Positions 25,427-35,309 are shown, counted from the first letter of the stretch. The stretch: DNA of 64,000 bases from Paenibacillus glycanilyticus NBRC 16618 (GCF_004000805.1 NZ_BILY01000014.1:92982-156981); one strand, 5' to 3'. Numbers and translations are program-made. The notes: a model not told the origin generated them from the sequence alone.

Positions 25427-25470
25427 AAAAAATGCCGATAAAAGCAAATTTGCTCTTATCGGCATTTTTT
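25427..25470. terminator. Bidirectional terminator after the stalk/PKD protein
   Basis: AAAAAATGCCGATAA pairs with TTATCGGCATTTTTT through AGCA/TGCT and a 4-nt loop, 12 nt past the stop at 25482. Confidence 0.9.
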
Positions 25471-25481
25471 CTTACCTACAA

Positions 25482-27443
25482 TTATTGTTTAACTTCCGGC
25501 AATGGCAGGAACAGAAGGTTGATCGGCAGGTTGCTGCCGGATGCCGGCGTAAATACGATCGATACCGATTCTTCGGTATCTCCCGTCCGGTAAAGGACGC
25601 CTGCTTCGTTCGCATTGCTCAGAATGGTCGTATTTGTTGCGTAGACCAGCTTATTGTTGATCAAGAACGCGCCGCCGTAATGACCGCCGCGCGGATTCAA
25701 GGCAATAAGCGTGTGCGGTTTTACATGCCACAGATTCAGAACGTACAATGCTCCGTTGTTGCCGTCATTGGACATCACGTCCCCTGTCAATACATCGAAA
25801 CCGGACAAGCGGGTATCCACTACTTTGTCGGCCAGGATCATGCGCGAAGGAACATCGCCAATGGTCTGCAGAACGTTAATGCTGCGGTTCGCTTGTTCGA
25901 AAGTACCGCGTACGTGTTTGCCGTCGCGCGGCAGGATCGGAAGCTGCGGAAGCGCCTGCAGCACGTCTTTGCTTGCGTCTACCACGATCACGCTGAATTT
26001 GATTGGCGCGGAAGTGGTTACATCCGCATACAGCGTAATGACGCGGCCGTTGACAACTTCTTTGCTGCTTAACGGGCTAAGTACAACACGGCTTTGTCCC
26101 GCGGGAATGGTTGTTACCGTTCCAACCGGGTTAACGGTTCTCGACAGCAGGTAGTTCGCCGTAGCGGCTTTGCCTGCCTGGGTTACGTAAGGAGCCGGAC
26201 CGCCAAGACCGATACGCTCATCGGTTACGGTAGCCGCCGTGGAGTTTTCGTTGGTTGCTACGATATAAACCTTAACCGGATTAGGACGGTTGTTCTGATT
26301 GTGGATCAAGAAACGGACATTGCCGTTTGCGGTATCCTGGTAGTAAATCCCCTCGTCGTTAATCATCTCGGGGCTGTTGCTGCGGATAAACGTTTGCTGA
26401 CCGTTCGAGACAACGGTGTAAGGCTGCGTAGGAAGCTTAAGTACGCTTGCGCCGTCAATCGTGAATTTCTCGCCTTGATCCATGTATAGCTGGTCGAACT
26501 CCTGCTTCGTATACAGCGTATCATTCGTAATCGTAACCGTCTGGGAGAATTCGCTTGTAAGGCCATGCGCATCCGTTACCTTCAACGTTACCGTCTGTTC
26601 GCCTGGTTCGAAGAAAGCCTTAGCGTTATTAACCCACTCGCGTTTAGTAATCTTGTTCTCGTCATCGGTGCTGATATCATTGTATTGAATAAGTTCGCCC
26701 ATTTTATAATAAGACTTGTCCGTTGCAAAACGCGCTTCCGGCGGAAGATTCGGCGGAAGTACGTTAATCGTCACCGAATACGGATCGCTCCAGACACCGT
26801 TTGCATCTTGAACCCATTTGGTTACCGTATAAGATCCTGCTGCCTCGAATACGGTTTGTTTGCCTTCCCAACGCTCGTTAACGATGGCGGCACCGCTTGG
26901 CGAATACGACATATCGCCATAGGTCACTTCGGTTTGGCCGGCATATACAACGCCGGATGCAATGTTAAACTTGGCTACCGGCTTAGTTGTCCAAGTCAAG
27001 ACAATCTTCTTCTGTGCCGGAATCGTAGACAATGTCATTCCGAACGGCTGAAGCACCGAGCGGAGCGGGATCATCAGGCTTCCGTTTTGTACAAAAGGCG
27101 CGCCCGTAAACGTTGCGCGAGTACCATTTACCGTATAGGAGGATTTGCCCGCCGCATAACGGAGTTCGTTTGTTGCGCTGCGAAGGACATATTCCTTCTT
27201 GTTCGCATCGTACAGCACGGATCCCCCGAGTCTGCCTGCGATGGCAGTAGCGGAAATATAAGTCGTGCCTTTCAATTCGGTAAGCGGCTGAGCAGCCATG
27301 TAAAGCTTGCCGTTATGGTACATTTGCTTTGTTTTTTGAAGAAGAATTAATTGATTCTGACCGTTGGAAGCGCCTTGCGCCGCTATAGGAATAGCAAACA
27401 GCATCAATGCGGCAAGGACAACTAAGCTGACTTTCTTAAACAT
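25482..27443 (-). CDS. Secreted stalk-domain and PKD-domain protein
   Basis: 653 residues from the ATG after AAAAGGAG. It begins with a signal peptide (MFKKVSLVVLAALMLFAIPI, cleaved after AQGA or nearby). A copper-amine-oxidase N-terminal (stalk) domain follows at about 25-145, with KLYMAAQPL and GSLMIPLRSVLQPFG segments. Next come an Ig/PKD-like module at about 150-230 and a PKD domain at about 232-310 that ends GLTSEFSQTVTITND. The remaining 340 residues are beta-rich, with no catalytic motif I recognise. It probably works in the cell wall or outside the cell. No partner gene is linked. Confidence 0.8.
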   Translation of the reverse strand: MFKKVSLVVLAALMLFAIPIAAQGASNGQNQLILLQKTKQMYHNGKLYMAAQPLTELKGTTYISATAIAGRLGGSVLYDANKKEYVLRSATNELRYAAGKSSYTVNGTRATFTGAPFVQNGSLMIPLRSVLQPFGMTLSTIPAQKKIVLTWTTKPVAKFNIASGVVYAGQTEVTYGDMSYSPSGAAIVNERWEGKQTVFEAAGSYTVTKWVQDANGVWSDPYSVTINVLPPNLPPEARFATDKSYYKMGELIQYNDISTDDENKITKREWVNNAKAFFEPGEQTVTLKVTDAHGLTSEFSQTVTITNDTLYTKQEFDQLYMDQGEKFTIDGASVLKLPTQPYTVVSNGQQTFIRSNSPEMINDEGIYYQDTANGNVRFLIHNQNNRPNPVKVYIVATNENSTAATVTDERIGLGGPAPYVTQAGKAATANYLLSRTVNPVGTVTTIPAGQSRVVLSPLSSKEVVNGRVITLYADVTTSAPIKFSVIVVDASKDVLQALPQLPILPRDGKHVRGTFEQANRSINVLQTIGDVPSRMILADKVVDTRLSGFDVLTGDVMSNDGNNGALYVLNLWHVKPHTLIALNPRGGHYGGAFLINNKLVYATNTTILSNANEAGVLYRTGDTEESVSIVFTPASGSNLPINLLFLPLPEVKQ

Positions 27444-27524
27444 TGGATTCTCCTTTTCTCTTTGGGATGGTTTGAACAGACATAGATTAAACGCATCCCA
27501 GAGCAAAAGGTTGCACCAAACCGC

Positions 27525-28508
27525 CTACTTTTTTAAGGCTCCCGCAATATGTTCAAAGATAAGATTGCGAGATTTGACCGCTTCGTTTCGTCCCGCCAGT
27601 GCTTTTCGCAGCACAATAACCAGTCGTTCTTCAGGCGCAACAAGCAAATATTGACCGCCGTGCCCAAACGCGAAATAGCAGTCAAACGCTCCGTTATGCT
27701 CGGCTGGCGACTGCCACCAGTGGTACCCGTAAGCCCCGTAAATCGGCGGCTCATAGTGAAGAAGTCCTCTATGGTGCCGCTTTGTCGACTCCTGTACCCA
27801 TGAAGCTGGAATCAGCCTCTCACCGAACCAATCGCCTTCTCTTAAATGCAAAAGTCCCAGCTTTGCCAAGTCTCTTCCGAATAATTGAAGACCGGTGCCT
27901 CCTTCGTTAATCCCTTTATGCGAGGTCCATATCGCTTGGCGGAAGCCCATTGGCCGGAAGAGCCTGCTTGTGGCGTAGTCAAGCGCGCTTTGGCCCGTAG
28001 CTGCCGTCAGAATAGCGGATAAAAGATGGGAGCCGCCCGAATTGTAGAGATAGGCGTTACCCGGTTCGCTTATCATGGATCTTTCAAGTACAAACCGGAT
28101 AGGGTCAGGAGCTTTTTTCATCGCTTTATAAGGCTTATCGAAGTCCGGCCAATCCCAACCGGACGTCATCGTCAGCAAATGCTTGATTTGAATGGAGGAG
28201 TCTGCCGCTCCTTCGAAATAATCCGAAACAGGCTGGTCTACGCTATGGATATAACCATCCTCGATGGCAACTCCGATAAGCGCGGACAACACGCTTTTGG
28301 TACAGGATAAGAGCGGCCCAACCGAATCTTCGCCCTTCGCATGCCACTCCCAGGCTATCGCGTCATCTCGCATAATAATGATGGAAGTCATTTTCCATGG
28401 CTCCAGCCATTCCTTCATCCGTTCCAGCTTCGATTCATCCAGACCTGCAACGGATGGCTCAACGATACGTAAATAAGGATCATCGATTAAAGTTGTCATG
28501 CCATTCAT
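27525..28508 (-). CDS. Serine hydrolase, class C beta-lactamase-like
   Basis: A 327-residue penicillin-binding-protein-like hydrolase. The catalytic motifs are SCTK (S68 and K71), YNSG near residue 152 and the HGG-type FGHGGQYLL near 290. No signal peptide is seen, so it is probably a cytoplasmic esterase or D-amino acid peptidase relative rather than a resistance enzyme. Two ATGs (28506-28508 and 28497-28499) compete, with a weak AGAAAGG site. It lies 14 nt downstream of an MFS gene and may be co-transcribed with it. Confidence 0.85.
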   Translation of the reverse strand: MNGMTTLIDDPYLRIVEPSVAGLDESKLERMKEWLEPWKMTSIIIMRDDAIAWEWHAKGEDSVGPLLSCTKSVLSALIGVAIEDGYIHSVDQPVSDYFEGAADSSIQIKHLLTMTSGWDWPDFDKPYKAMKKAPDPIRFVLERSMISEPGNAYLYNSGGSHLLSAILTAATGQSALDYATSRLFRPMGFRQAIWTSHKGINEGGTGLQLFGRDLAKLGLLHLREGDWFGERLIPASWVQESTKRHHRGLLHYEPPIYGAYGYHWWQSPAEHNGAFDCYFAFGHGGQYLLVAPEERLVIVLRKALAGRNEAVKSRNLIFEHIAGALKK

Positions 28509-28522
28509 CAGCCTTTCTGGTT

Positions 28523-29938
28523 CTAAGAGGATGCATCCGCAGCATCCGGTGCTGCATGGCTGCCTTCTGTGCCGGCTTTTGGCAGCATAAACATAGACAG
28601 CAGCGCCACGACCGACATGACGCCCAGGATCATAAAGATCCGGTGAAGGCTATGCTCCAGCTTAAGCGCATCAATCGCTTCCGTATTCCCGGTGTTAAGG
28701 AGCAGTCCAAACATGGCTATCCCCACCGTCTGTCCAAGCGTGCGGATGAAGTTGTTGCTCCCCACCGCCGCTCCGCGCAGCTCCCAGCTGACAGCCGAGG
28801 TTACCGCGACGGTAAAGCTTGTTAACGATAAACCGAACGACAAGCCGGATAAGCATGTATAAACCATAAACAGCACGATGGAGGTGTGGGCGTTCATAAG
28901 CATGAAGCCGGCGCTTCCGGCTATGAGAAAGAGCGAGCCCGTTACCGCGATGCGGCGCATGCCATACTTGGCAATAAAATTACCGGCTAGAATAGCTCCA
29001 AGCGGCCAACCTATGGACAGCGGGATCATGGCCATGCCGGAGTATGTCGCGCTTTCGCCAAGTACGCCTTGAATCCACAGCGGAAGATAAAAGATCGCAA
29101 CCACATTGATTACGCATATTAGAAAGCTGATTGCGTTCACCGCGCTTATCGTCCGGATTTTAAAAATCTGCAGCGGAATAATCGGCTCGCGCGACCGCTT
29201 TTCAATATAGTAGAACAATGTCAGCAGGATCACCGCGGATGCCAGAAGCAGGATGATTTCGGTTATGGATTGAGAGGCATCCGGCTCACGGAGAATCGTC
29301 AGTGCGTACAGGAAAGCGAACATCCCTGCCGCAAAAGAAGCGATACCGGGATAATCAATATGCCGATTCTGCTTCACGGACACTTCTTTCATCGACACCA
29401 TCAGAAGCATTAGCGCGACGATGCCGAACGGAAGATTCATATAAAAGATGGCCCGCCAGGACACGTAGTCAACAAGCAAGCCGCCGGCTAGAGGTCCCGT
29501 GATGCCGGCGATGCCCCAAATACTCGACATCCAGCCCTGGACTTTAGCCCGTTGCTCGAAAGGGTATAAGTCGCCGATAATGGTGTAAGGAATCGTGGTC
29601 AACGCCCCCGCTCCAAGCCCTTGAACCGCCCGGAAAGCAATCAGCTGCGGCATGGAGACGGCAAGTCCGGACAGCATGGAGCCCAGAAGGAAAATACCCG
29701 CTCCGGCGATAAACATTTTTTTGCGACCGAAGAGATCGGACAGTTTGCCGTATATCGGAGTCGTGATCACCGTGGCAAGCAGATAAATCGAGATAATCCA
29801 GCTGTATTGCTGGATCCCGTGCAATTCACCGGTAATGCTCGGCATAGCCGTACTTACAATGGTTCCTTCTACGGCCGCAAGGAAGGTCGCAACATACAAG
29901 GCAACGGTTACGGTACGTCTATTGGTTGTTGTACTCAT
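28523..29938 (-). CDS. MFS transporter, DHA2 drug-efflux type
   Basis: A 471-residue transporter with 14 predicted membrane helices. DHA2 family signs are the TIVSTAMPSITGEL N-terminal segment, GKLSDLFGRKKMFIAG (motif A) and the GALTTIPYTIIGDLYP and GPLAGGLLVDYVSWRAIFY segments (motif C region). It probably exports drugs or other hydrophobic compounds using the proton gradient. No adjacent TetR or MarR regulator is present. The C-terminus is a short Ala-rich tail. Confidence 0.88.
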   Translation of the reverse strand: MSTTTNRRTVTVALYVATFLAAVEGTIVSTAMPSITGELHGIQQYSWIISIYLLATVITTPIYGKLSDLFGRKKMFIAGAGIFLLGSMLSGLAVSMPQLIAFRAVQGLGAGALTTIPYTIIGDLYPFEQRAKVQGWMSSIWGIAGITGPLAGGLLVDYVSWRAIFYMNLPFGIVALMLLMVSMKEVSVKQNRHIDYPGIASFAAGMFAFLYALTILREPDASQSITEIILLLASAVILLTLFYYIEKRSREPIIPLQIFKIRTISAVNAISFLICVINVVAIFYLPLWIQGVLGESATYSGMAMIPLSIGWPLGAILAGNFIAKYGMRRIAVTGSLFLIAGSAGFMLMNAHTSIVLFMVYTCLSGLSFGLSLTSFTVAVTSAVSWELRGAAVGSNNFIRTLGQTVGIAMFGLLLNTGNTEAIDALKLEHSLHRIFMILGVMSVVALLSMFMLPKAGTEGSHAAPDAADASS

Positions 29939-30133
29939 TATTTCTCCTTTCCGTACGTCTTATGACTTGGTAAAAATGCGAAACACTCTATTATGATACT
30001 TGTTCAGGGAAAAGAGCAATGCTTTTTGCGGTTTTTGGCAAAGAACACAACCATTTCGACCTATCGGAAAGCCTTGTTTTATGTTAGCTTTATAAAAGCG
30101 CCTTTTTAATCAAATACGTTGATGATGTAAGGG

Positions 30134-30772
30134 ATGAATAAACAAATGGGATATGATTATTTAGTATCCGTCATTGATCAGTTCGGCTACGTCTCGCTTT
30201 TTCTGGTACTGTGCCTTGGCTTAATCGGGCTTCCCGTTCCGAACGAAGTTGTCGTTATGACGGGCGGCGCATTTGTTGCTTCGGGTCTGTTAAGTCCCGT
30301 GCCGGCTTATCTGATGGTATTCCTTGGAATATGCTCGGCGATGACTTTTAATTACTCGATCGGCCGGTTCGCGGGCAGTAAAGTGTTCGACTGGTTCATG
30401 AGAAAAAAGAACATGGATAAATTCATACATCAAGCTCAAAACATGAGCGAAAAGTACGGCGGCTTTGCGCTAAGCATCGGCCTTATTCTTCCCGTGCTGC
30501 GGCATGTGATGCCGTTTGTCGGGGGAACCAACAAGATGACTTTTAGACGTTTTGCGTTATTTGCCTATCCAAGCGCGTTTGTATGGACGCTTATCTATTT
30601 TATCCTTGGTACGTTCGTCGGTGACCGGGTGCAAGCGATTGGCGACTCGATTGCCGATAACGGCATGATTGTCGTCTACGCCCTGATTGCTGTTGCGGCA
30701 GGCGCGGCAGCCTGGCTTTACATTCGCAATCGCACGGCGAAGAAGAACGATAAGGCCGAGCGGCCGATGTGA
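30134..30772 (+). CDS. DedA-family membrane protein
   Basis: A 212-residue polytopic protein of the DedA/VTT family, whose members flip undecaprenyl phosphate or phospholipids and support membrane homeostasis. Features include GLPVPNEVVVMTGG (a re-entrant loop), FNYSIGRFAGSKVF and RHVMPFVGGTNKM. The start is uncertain: ATG at 30134 lies very close to GTAAGGG, and ATG at 30146 is 12 nt from it. The 195-nt gap upstream shows only A/T-rich sequence without a clear promoter. Confidence 0.88.
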   Translation: MNKQMGYDYLVSVIDQFGYVSLFLVLCLGLIGLPVPNEVVVMTGGAFVASGLLSPVPAYLMVFLGICSAMTFNYSIGRFAGSKVFDWFMRKKNMDKFIHQAQNMSEKYGGFALSIGLILPVLRHVMPFVGGTNKMTFRRFALFAYPSAFVWTLIYFILGTFVGDRVQAIGDSIADNGMIVVYALIAVAAGAAAWLYIRNRTAKKNDKAERPM

Positions 30773-30781
30773 TGAAATCTT

Positions 30782-30924
30782 TATCGAAGTCATTCGAAGA
30801 TGAGCGACCGCGGTTAGCGGTAGATTTAATCGCCAATTAGAATTTAAGTTTCCAATTATTTGGAAACATGAAATTCTAATGTGGAGATAATACCTATCGA
30901 AGCAATTCGATGATGAAGGACCGC
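30782..30924. repeat. Direct-repeat pair flanking a hairpin
   Basis: A 30-bp sequence at 30782-30811 recurs at 30895-30924 with 25 of 30 bases the same. Each copy has an inner inverted repeat (TCGAA with TTCGA). Between them lies a two-stage hairpin, TTAGAATTT/AAATTCTAA and TTTCCAA/TTGGAAA, at 30837-30879. It occupies the gap between two converging genes. Confidence 0.7.
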
Positions 30925-30934
30925 AATAAATGCG

Positions 30935-30979
30935 AAAAAACCTCCGGAACCCTATATTTAGGGAAGCCGGAGGTTTTTT
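30935..30979. terminator. Bidirectional terminator
   Basis: AAAAAACCTCCGG pairs with CCGGAGGTTTTTT, with an inner CCCTA/TAGGG-type stem, between the DedA gene and the converging small gene that ends at 30979. Confidence 0.9.
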
Positions 30980-31257
30980 TATTTGAACTTCGGATCCAAT
31001 TTTTCTTCCGCCGCGTTCACCAGGTAATCAAACAGCTCGTCATCCTCCTCGAGCATATCCTCTACCGCCAGCAGCTGGTCCTCGTCGCCCGATTCGTGAA
31101 GGAAAAATAGGCCGTACCCCCACTCCGTTCTTTTCCGGCTGTGAATGGTCATTTCGTATTGATTGGGCTGGCCGGTCATTTCGAATTGTATGCGGCCAAC
31201 ATAGCCTTCTTCCTTCGTATAAGTCATCGACGCATCCAAAATTTTAACGTTATCCAT
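30979..31257 (-). CDS. Conserved small acidic protein of unknown function
   Basis: 92 residues, not recognised. It is predicted to be soluble: an N-terminal beta region (VKILDASMTY, GRIQFEM, YEMTIHSRKR, YGLFFLHESGDED) and an acidic C-terminal helix (VEDMLEEDDELFDYLVNAAEEKL). The ATG follows GGAAGGAAG. It ends in a terminator and has no same-strand partner. Confidence 0.65.
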   Translation of the reverse strand: MDNVKILDASMTYTKEEGYVGRIQFEMTGQPNQYEMTIHSRKRTEWGYGLFFLHESGDEDQLLAVEDMLEEDDELFDYLVNAAEEKLDPKFK

Positions 31258-31339
31258 CTGTTCTATACTTCCTTCCGATCATTCAAGTTTGCGATTGAAA
31301 TGGTTAAAAAAGCCTGTCCTCTAATTGTATACGGTTTGC

Positions 31340-31475
31340 CGCATTCGTCAACAAATGTTCACGGCGGTTAAGCACATTCTCATGGATACCGTGATGAACG
31401 CCTATGGGCAGCCCTGCATACTGTACATTACGGCAGCGGTTACCGAAGCCGTGTATCCCATGAGAGGGTGATTTT
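31340..31475 (+). promoter_or_regulatory. Structured leader of the YhfA-like gene
   Basis: TCTCATGGATAC (31379-31390) can pair with GTATCCCATGAGA (31453-31465) with one bulge, right beside the GAGAGGGTG binding site. A nested hairpin, ACGGC/GCCGT with CGGT/ACCG inside, lies at about 31430-31452. The fold could hide the ribosome binding site. No known riboswitch class was recognised. Confidence 0.4.
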
Positions 31476-32888
31476 ATGGCCATTGATTTAGTGGCGCTGC
31501 ATTGGGTGTATCTCGTCTTTATCGTCGCCATTATCGGCTTTATGGTGATGCGCAGAGATACGTCGCTCATTTGCATCGTTGGCATCTTTGTGCTTGGCCT
31601 ACTCGCAACCGAATCGTTGAGCGACTCGGTCAGCGGTGTATTTAACAGCTTTATTTATGCCATTAAAGAACTAATGGGTACTATCCTCATTATATCCATA
31701 ATTGTCGCAATGAGCCGGGTATTGATCCGGACTGGCATAAATGAAGTGATGATCTCTCCATTCGCCCGCTTCCTGCGGACGCCTACCTTGGCCTTTTGGG
31801 GAATCGGCTTGATCATGATGGTCACTTCGTGGTTTTTCTGGCCATCCCCTGCCGTAGCTTTGATCGGTGCCGTGCTGCTGCCTGTTGCGCTAAGAGTGGG
31901 TCTTCCCGCATTAGGGGCCGCGATGGCAATGAACTTGTTCGGCCACGGCATTGCGTTGTCCGGCGACTACATCATTCAAGGCGCCCCAAAACTGACGGCC
32001 GACGCGGCCGGCTTGCCGGTCAGCGATGTTATGGAGGCAAGTATTCCGCTTGTTATCGTAATGGGGCTCGTTACGACGGTTACGGCTTTCTGGATGATGC
32101 GCCGCGATATGAAGACCGGGAAATGGAACGATGGCATCATCTCCAAAGTGGAAGGCGATAAAGAGCTAACCGGCGAAGATGATCTTGCTTTCAAAAACGT
32201 GCTGTCCCACGGTACCAAGCTGACGCTTGCCATTCTGATTCCGTTGCTGTTTGCCGCAGACGTAGTGGCCATGTTTATGCTGGACCTGCAAGGCGGCGAT
32301 GCGACCGCGCTTGTCGGCGGTACCGCGATTTTTATCCTGCTCATCATCACTATGCTCGCTCATAAGAACAAAGGCCTGGAGAAAACGACTAATTATCTGA
32401 TTGAAGGCTTCTTGTTCGGCTTTAAAGTGTTTGGCCCCGTCATTCCGATCGCGGCCTTCTTCTATCTGGGGGATTCCGGCTTTACCGCCATCTTCGGAGA
32501 TACGCTTCCTGCCGGCTCTCAAGGCATCGTCAACGACCTTGGCGTTGCCCTAGCGAACAATGTACCCGTGAATGGCGAGGTAGGCTCCGTTACGTTGACG
32601 CTGGTAGGCGCCGTTACCGGCCTTGACGGATCCGGCTTCTCGGGTATATCGCTGGCGGGTTCCATTGCCCATCTGTTCGGAGGAGCAATCGGCTCCGGCG
32701 TAGCCACCTTGACCGCTCTGGGTCAGGTCGCAGCGATCTGGGTAGGCGGCGGTACCCTTGTACCGTGGGCGCTTATCCCCGCTGCAGCCATTTGCGGCGT
32801 AAGCCCATTCGAGCTGGCACGACGTAATCTAAAGCCCGTTATTATCGGACTTTGCGTGACTACGGTTGTAGCCATGTTTCTGGTCTAA
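31476..32888 (+). CDS. YhfA-like membrane permease of unknown substrate
   Basis: 470 residues with about eleven or twelve membrane helices, resembling B. subtilis YhfA in the ion-transporter superfamily. Notable parts are NLFGHGIALSGDYIIQGAPK, with a polar break in a helix typical of ion-coupled carriers, and the repeated glycine-rich DGSGFSGISLAGSIAHLFGG near residue 385. A cytoplasmic loop at about 210-245 is charged. The substrate is unknown. A structured leader precedes it and a strong terminator follows. Confidence 0.75.
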   Translation: MAIDLVALHWVYLVFIVAIIGFMVMRRDTSLICIVGIFVLGLLATESLSDSVSGVFNSFIYAIKELMGTILIISIIVAMSRVLIRTGINEVMISPFARFLRTPTLAFWGIGLIMMVTSWFFWPSPAVALIGAVLLPVALRVGLPALGAAMAMNLFGHGIALSGDYIIQGAPKLTADAAGLPVSDVMEASIPLVIVMGLVTTVTAFWMMRRDMKTGKWNDGIISKVEGDKELTGEDDLAFKNVLSHGTKLTLAILIPLLFAADVVAMFMLDLQGGDATALVGGTAIFILLIITMLAHKNKGLEKTTNYLIEGFLFGFKVFGPVIPIAAFFYLGDSGFTAIFGDTLPAGSQGIVNDLGVALANNVPVNGEVGSVTLTLVGAVTGLDGSGFSGISLAGSIAHLFGGAIGSGVATLTALGQVAAIWVGGGTLVPWALIPAAAICGVSPFELARRNLKPVIIGLCVTTVVAMFLV

Positions 32889-32892
32889 CACT

Positions 32893-32940
32893 AAAAAAGG
32901 ATGATCCCGTTGGCTTAAAGCCATGAGGATCATCCTTTTG
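32893..32940. terminator. Bidirectional terminator
   Basis: AAAAAGGATGATCC pairs with GGATCATCCTTTT, with an inner GGC/GCC stem, between the YhfA-like gene and the converging uppP gene. Confidence 0.9.
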
Positions 32941-32944
32941 TTGT

Positions 32945-33733
32945 TTACAGAATAATAAAAGCAAATACAATTGCAAGAGCAAAGCGGTAATATGCGAACC
33001 ACGACAAGCTAAGACGCTTGATCAGGTTCAGGAACGTCACAATCGCGATCATCGCAACGATAAACGCAGCAACGAAACCGATAATAAACAGCGGGGCGTC
33101 CGATGCCGTTAAGAACTCGCGGCTTTTGATCAAGTCAATGCCGCTGGCACCCGCCATAATCGGCACCGATACCATAAACGTAAATTCGGCTGCCGCCTTT
33201 TGGCTTGCGCCAAAGAACATGCCGCCCGAGATCGTCGAGCCGGAACGGGAGAAGCCCGGCCACAAGGCGAGAACCTGGAACATACCGATAGCAAAAGCTT
33301 GCTTGTATGTAATGTCATCCAGCTCTTCCGCAGTAACTTTCTTTTTCAACCGGTCTGCTACGATCATCAGGATACCGCCTGCTACGAGACCGACAAGCAC
33401 CGTTGCGGAGCTGAATAAATAATCTTTGATAACATCATGAAACAATACTCCAATTACTCCGGCGGGAATCATGGCAAGCACAAAGTGAATGGCGTTAACG
33501 CCCGATCCTTTTCTGAAATCGAATTTCAGCAAGCCCAAAAACTTTCTCCAGTACAACACGAGGACGGCAAGTACGGCGCCTAATTGGATAACAACCTCAA
33601 AGACCTTTGCCCGGTCATCCTGAAAGTTTAACAACTCTGCTGTCAGAATCAAGTGGCCTGTTGAAGAGACAGGCAAAAATTCCGTAAGCCCTTCAATGAT
33701 GCCCATAATAATGGCATTAAATAAATCTCCCAA
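32945..33733 (-). CDS. uppP: Undecaprenyl-diphosphatase
   Basis: A 262-residue BacA-type membrane phosphatase that recycles undecaprenyl diphosphate to the monophosphate carrier for wall synthesis. The two signature regions are [16 protein letters not shown] (about 15-30) and [11 protein letters not shown] (about 160-170), which hold the catalytic Glu, Ser and Arg. Eight hydrophobic segments fit the family. Loss or excess alters bacitracin sensitivity in other bacteria. It stands alone between terminators. Confidence 0.94.
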   Translation of the reverse strand: MGDLFNAIIMGIIEGLTEFLPVSSTGHLILTAELLNFQDDRAKVFEVVIQLGAVLAVLVLYWRKFLGLLKFDFRKGSGVNAIHFVLAMIPAGVIGVLFHDVIKDYLFSSATVLVGLVAGGILMIVADRLKKKVTAEELDDITYKQAFAIGMFQVLALWPGFSRSGSTISGGMFFGASQKAAAEFTFMVSVPIMAGASGIDLIKSREFLTASDAPLFIIGFVAAFIVAMIAIVTFLNLIKRLSLSWFAYYRFALAIVFAFIIL

Positions 33734-33845
33734 ATGTAGTCCTCCATCTCCTAAATTTTCTTTCGCTTATTTTTCTGAGTTAACCAACCTTATTATCATA
33801 GCACAAGGTGGAGACAAGCGAAAGCAACCAACGTTTTAGGAGAAA

Positions 33846-33874
33846 AGCCGCATTCCTGCTATTCGAATACGGCT
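33846..33874 (-). terminator. Terminator of the CNNM/CBS gene
   Basis: AGCCGCATTC pairs imperfectly with GAATACGGCT, followed on the minus strand by TTTTCTCC, just past the stop at 33884. Confidence 0.65.
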
Positions 33875-33883
33875 CGTTAGTCC

Positions 33884-35182
33884 TTATTCATTAACGAGGT
33901 TAACGATATTGACGATGATTTCAATCTTGCGGATGCGATGCCGTTCTTTCTCGCGGATAATAAAAGTCAGCTCTTCGTAATCCTGAGGCACCCCGACCTG
34001 CAAATCAGGGTATTGATTAAACAACCAGCCTCCGATCGAGTCCACGTCATGGCTTTCCAGATGGGATCCAAGCGCTTCATTAACTTCGCTGATTAATGCT
34101 TTGCCGTCTATTATAAAACGATTCGGCTCGATGGCATCGATTTCCTTCACCTCGTCGGCGTCAAATTCGTCGCGGATCTCTCCGACAATTTCCTCGAGAA
34201 TATCCTCAATCGTGATCAACCCCGACGTCCCGCCGTATTCGTCAAGCAGAATAGCGATATGCACCCGCTCCTGCTGCATTTTTCGGAGAAGCTTCTTGAT
34301 GGGCATCACCTCCGGTACAGACATAACCGGCTGCAGAAGCGAGGCAACATCGGTCTCGTCGTTGCCGAAGTACTGCATGAAGAACTGCTTCGTATTGATG
34401 ATGCCTATAATATTGTCCTTGCTTCCTTTCGCAACCGGGAACCGTGTATATTGCTCGCGCCGGATAATCGAGATATTATCCACTTTGGAATTCTCGATAA
34501 ACAAACAAACCATGTCGGTACGCGGCACCATGATTTCCCTTGCCAGACGTTCGTCGAATTCAAATATCCGGTTCACATAGCTGAGCTCGCTTTGATTAAT
34601 TTTGCCGTTCTCGAAGCTCTCTGACATGATGCTTTTGATCTCTTCCTCCGAATGAGCTTCATGCTCGCCCGTCGGCTTGAAGCCCATCAATCGGACGATG
34701 CTGTTGGCAGAACCGTTAAGCAGCCAGATAAAAGGGAACATCACTTTATAAAAAACAATGATAATCGGAGCAGCGGTTAAGCTGATTTGCTCCGGCTTAA
34801 TGATTGCAACCGTCTTTGGCGCAAGCTCGCCAAGCACGACGTGAAGATAGGTCACCACTGCGAAGGATATAATAAAGGACAGCACGTTAACCAGATTTCC
34901 GCCGATATGCAAGCTGTGAAACAGCGGATCCAGCAGATCATGAACGGTAGGTTCGCCAAGCCAGCCCAAACCCAGTGCAGTAATCGTGATGCCCAGCTGA
35001 CAGGCGGACAAATAACTGTCCAAATGCGTAATTACATTTTGCACCGCGGTCCCATTTCGGACACCTTCCGCGACCATTTGGTTTACCCTGCTGGGGCGGA
35101 GACGGACAACTGCGAATTCTGTTGCTACGAAGAATGCAGAACAAAACAGCAGCACCGCAAACAAGATCAGTTTCAGAAGCAT
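33884..35182 (-). CDS. CNNM/CBS-domain transporter (HlyC/CorC family)
   Basis: 432 residues. Four membrane segments of the CNNM (DUF21) domain occupy about 1-195, with [16 protein letters not shown] and [14 protein letters not shown] pair lies at about 215-335 ([30 protein letters not shown]), and a C-terminal CorC/HlyC domain at about 350-430. Relatives such as MpfA and CorC export Mg2+ or affect Mg homeostasis. The old haemolysin name is misleading. It stands alone, with a CorA Mg2+ transporter gene 10 kb away. Confidence 0.9.
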   Translation of the reverse strand: MLLKLILFAVLLFCSAFFVATEFAVVRLRPSRVNQMVAEGVRNGTAVQNVITHLDSYLSACQLGITITALGLGWLGEPTVHDLLDPLFHSLHIGGNLVNVLSFIISFAVVTYLHVVLGELAPKTVAIIKPEQISLTAAPIIIVFYKVMFPFIWLLNGSANSIVRLMGFKPTGEHEAHSEEEIKSIMSESFENGKINQSELSYVNRIFEFDERLAREIMVPRTDMVCLFIENSKVDNISIIRREQYTRFPVAKGSKDNIIGIINTKQFFMQYFGNDETDVASLLQPVMSVPEVMPIKKLLRKMQQERVHIAILLDEYGGTSGLITIEDILEEIVGEIRDEFDADEVKEIDAIEPNRFIIDGKALISEVNEALGSHLESHDVDSIGGWLFNQYPDLQVGVPQDYEELTFIIREKERHRIRKIEIIVNIVNLVNE

Positions 35183-35250
35183 AAGCGTCTCTCCTCGGCA
35201 CTGTTCGTAATTATATGTATTTTACCCTCCTTGGCCGCTCATGAATCCTG

Positions 35251-35294
35251 AAAAAATAAACCGTATCCGGATCAGCAGGATCCGAATACGGTTT
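35251..35294 (-). terminator. Terminator of the NOS-DUF3900-Lin0512 unit
   Basis: AAACCGTATCCGGATC pairs with GGATCCGAATACGGTTT (one mismatch), followed on the minus strand by ATTTTTTC. It lies 16 nt past the stop at 35310. Confidence 0.88.
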
Positions 35295-35309
35295 AACTAG
35301 CGCTTCTTA

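Noticed and set aside
27525..28508. Antibiotic-resistance beta-lactamase
   Set aside because: There is no signal peptide, and the sequence style is that of cytoplasmic serine hydrolases of the broad class C fold.
33884..35182. Haemolysin
   Set aside because: The name comes from old annotation; the CNNM, CBS and CorC domains indicate a cation transporter.
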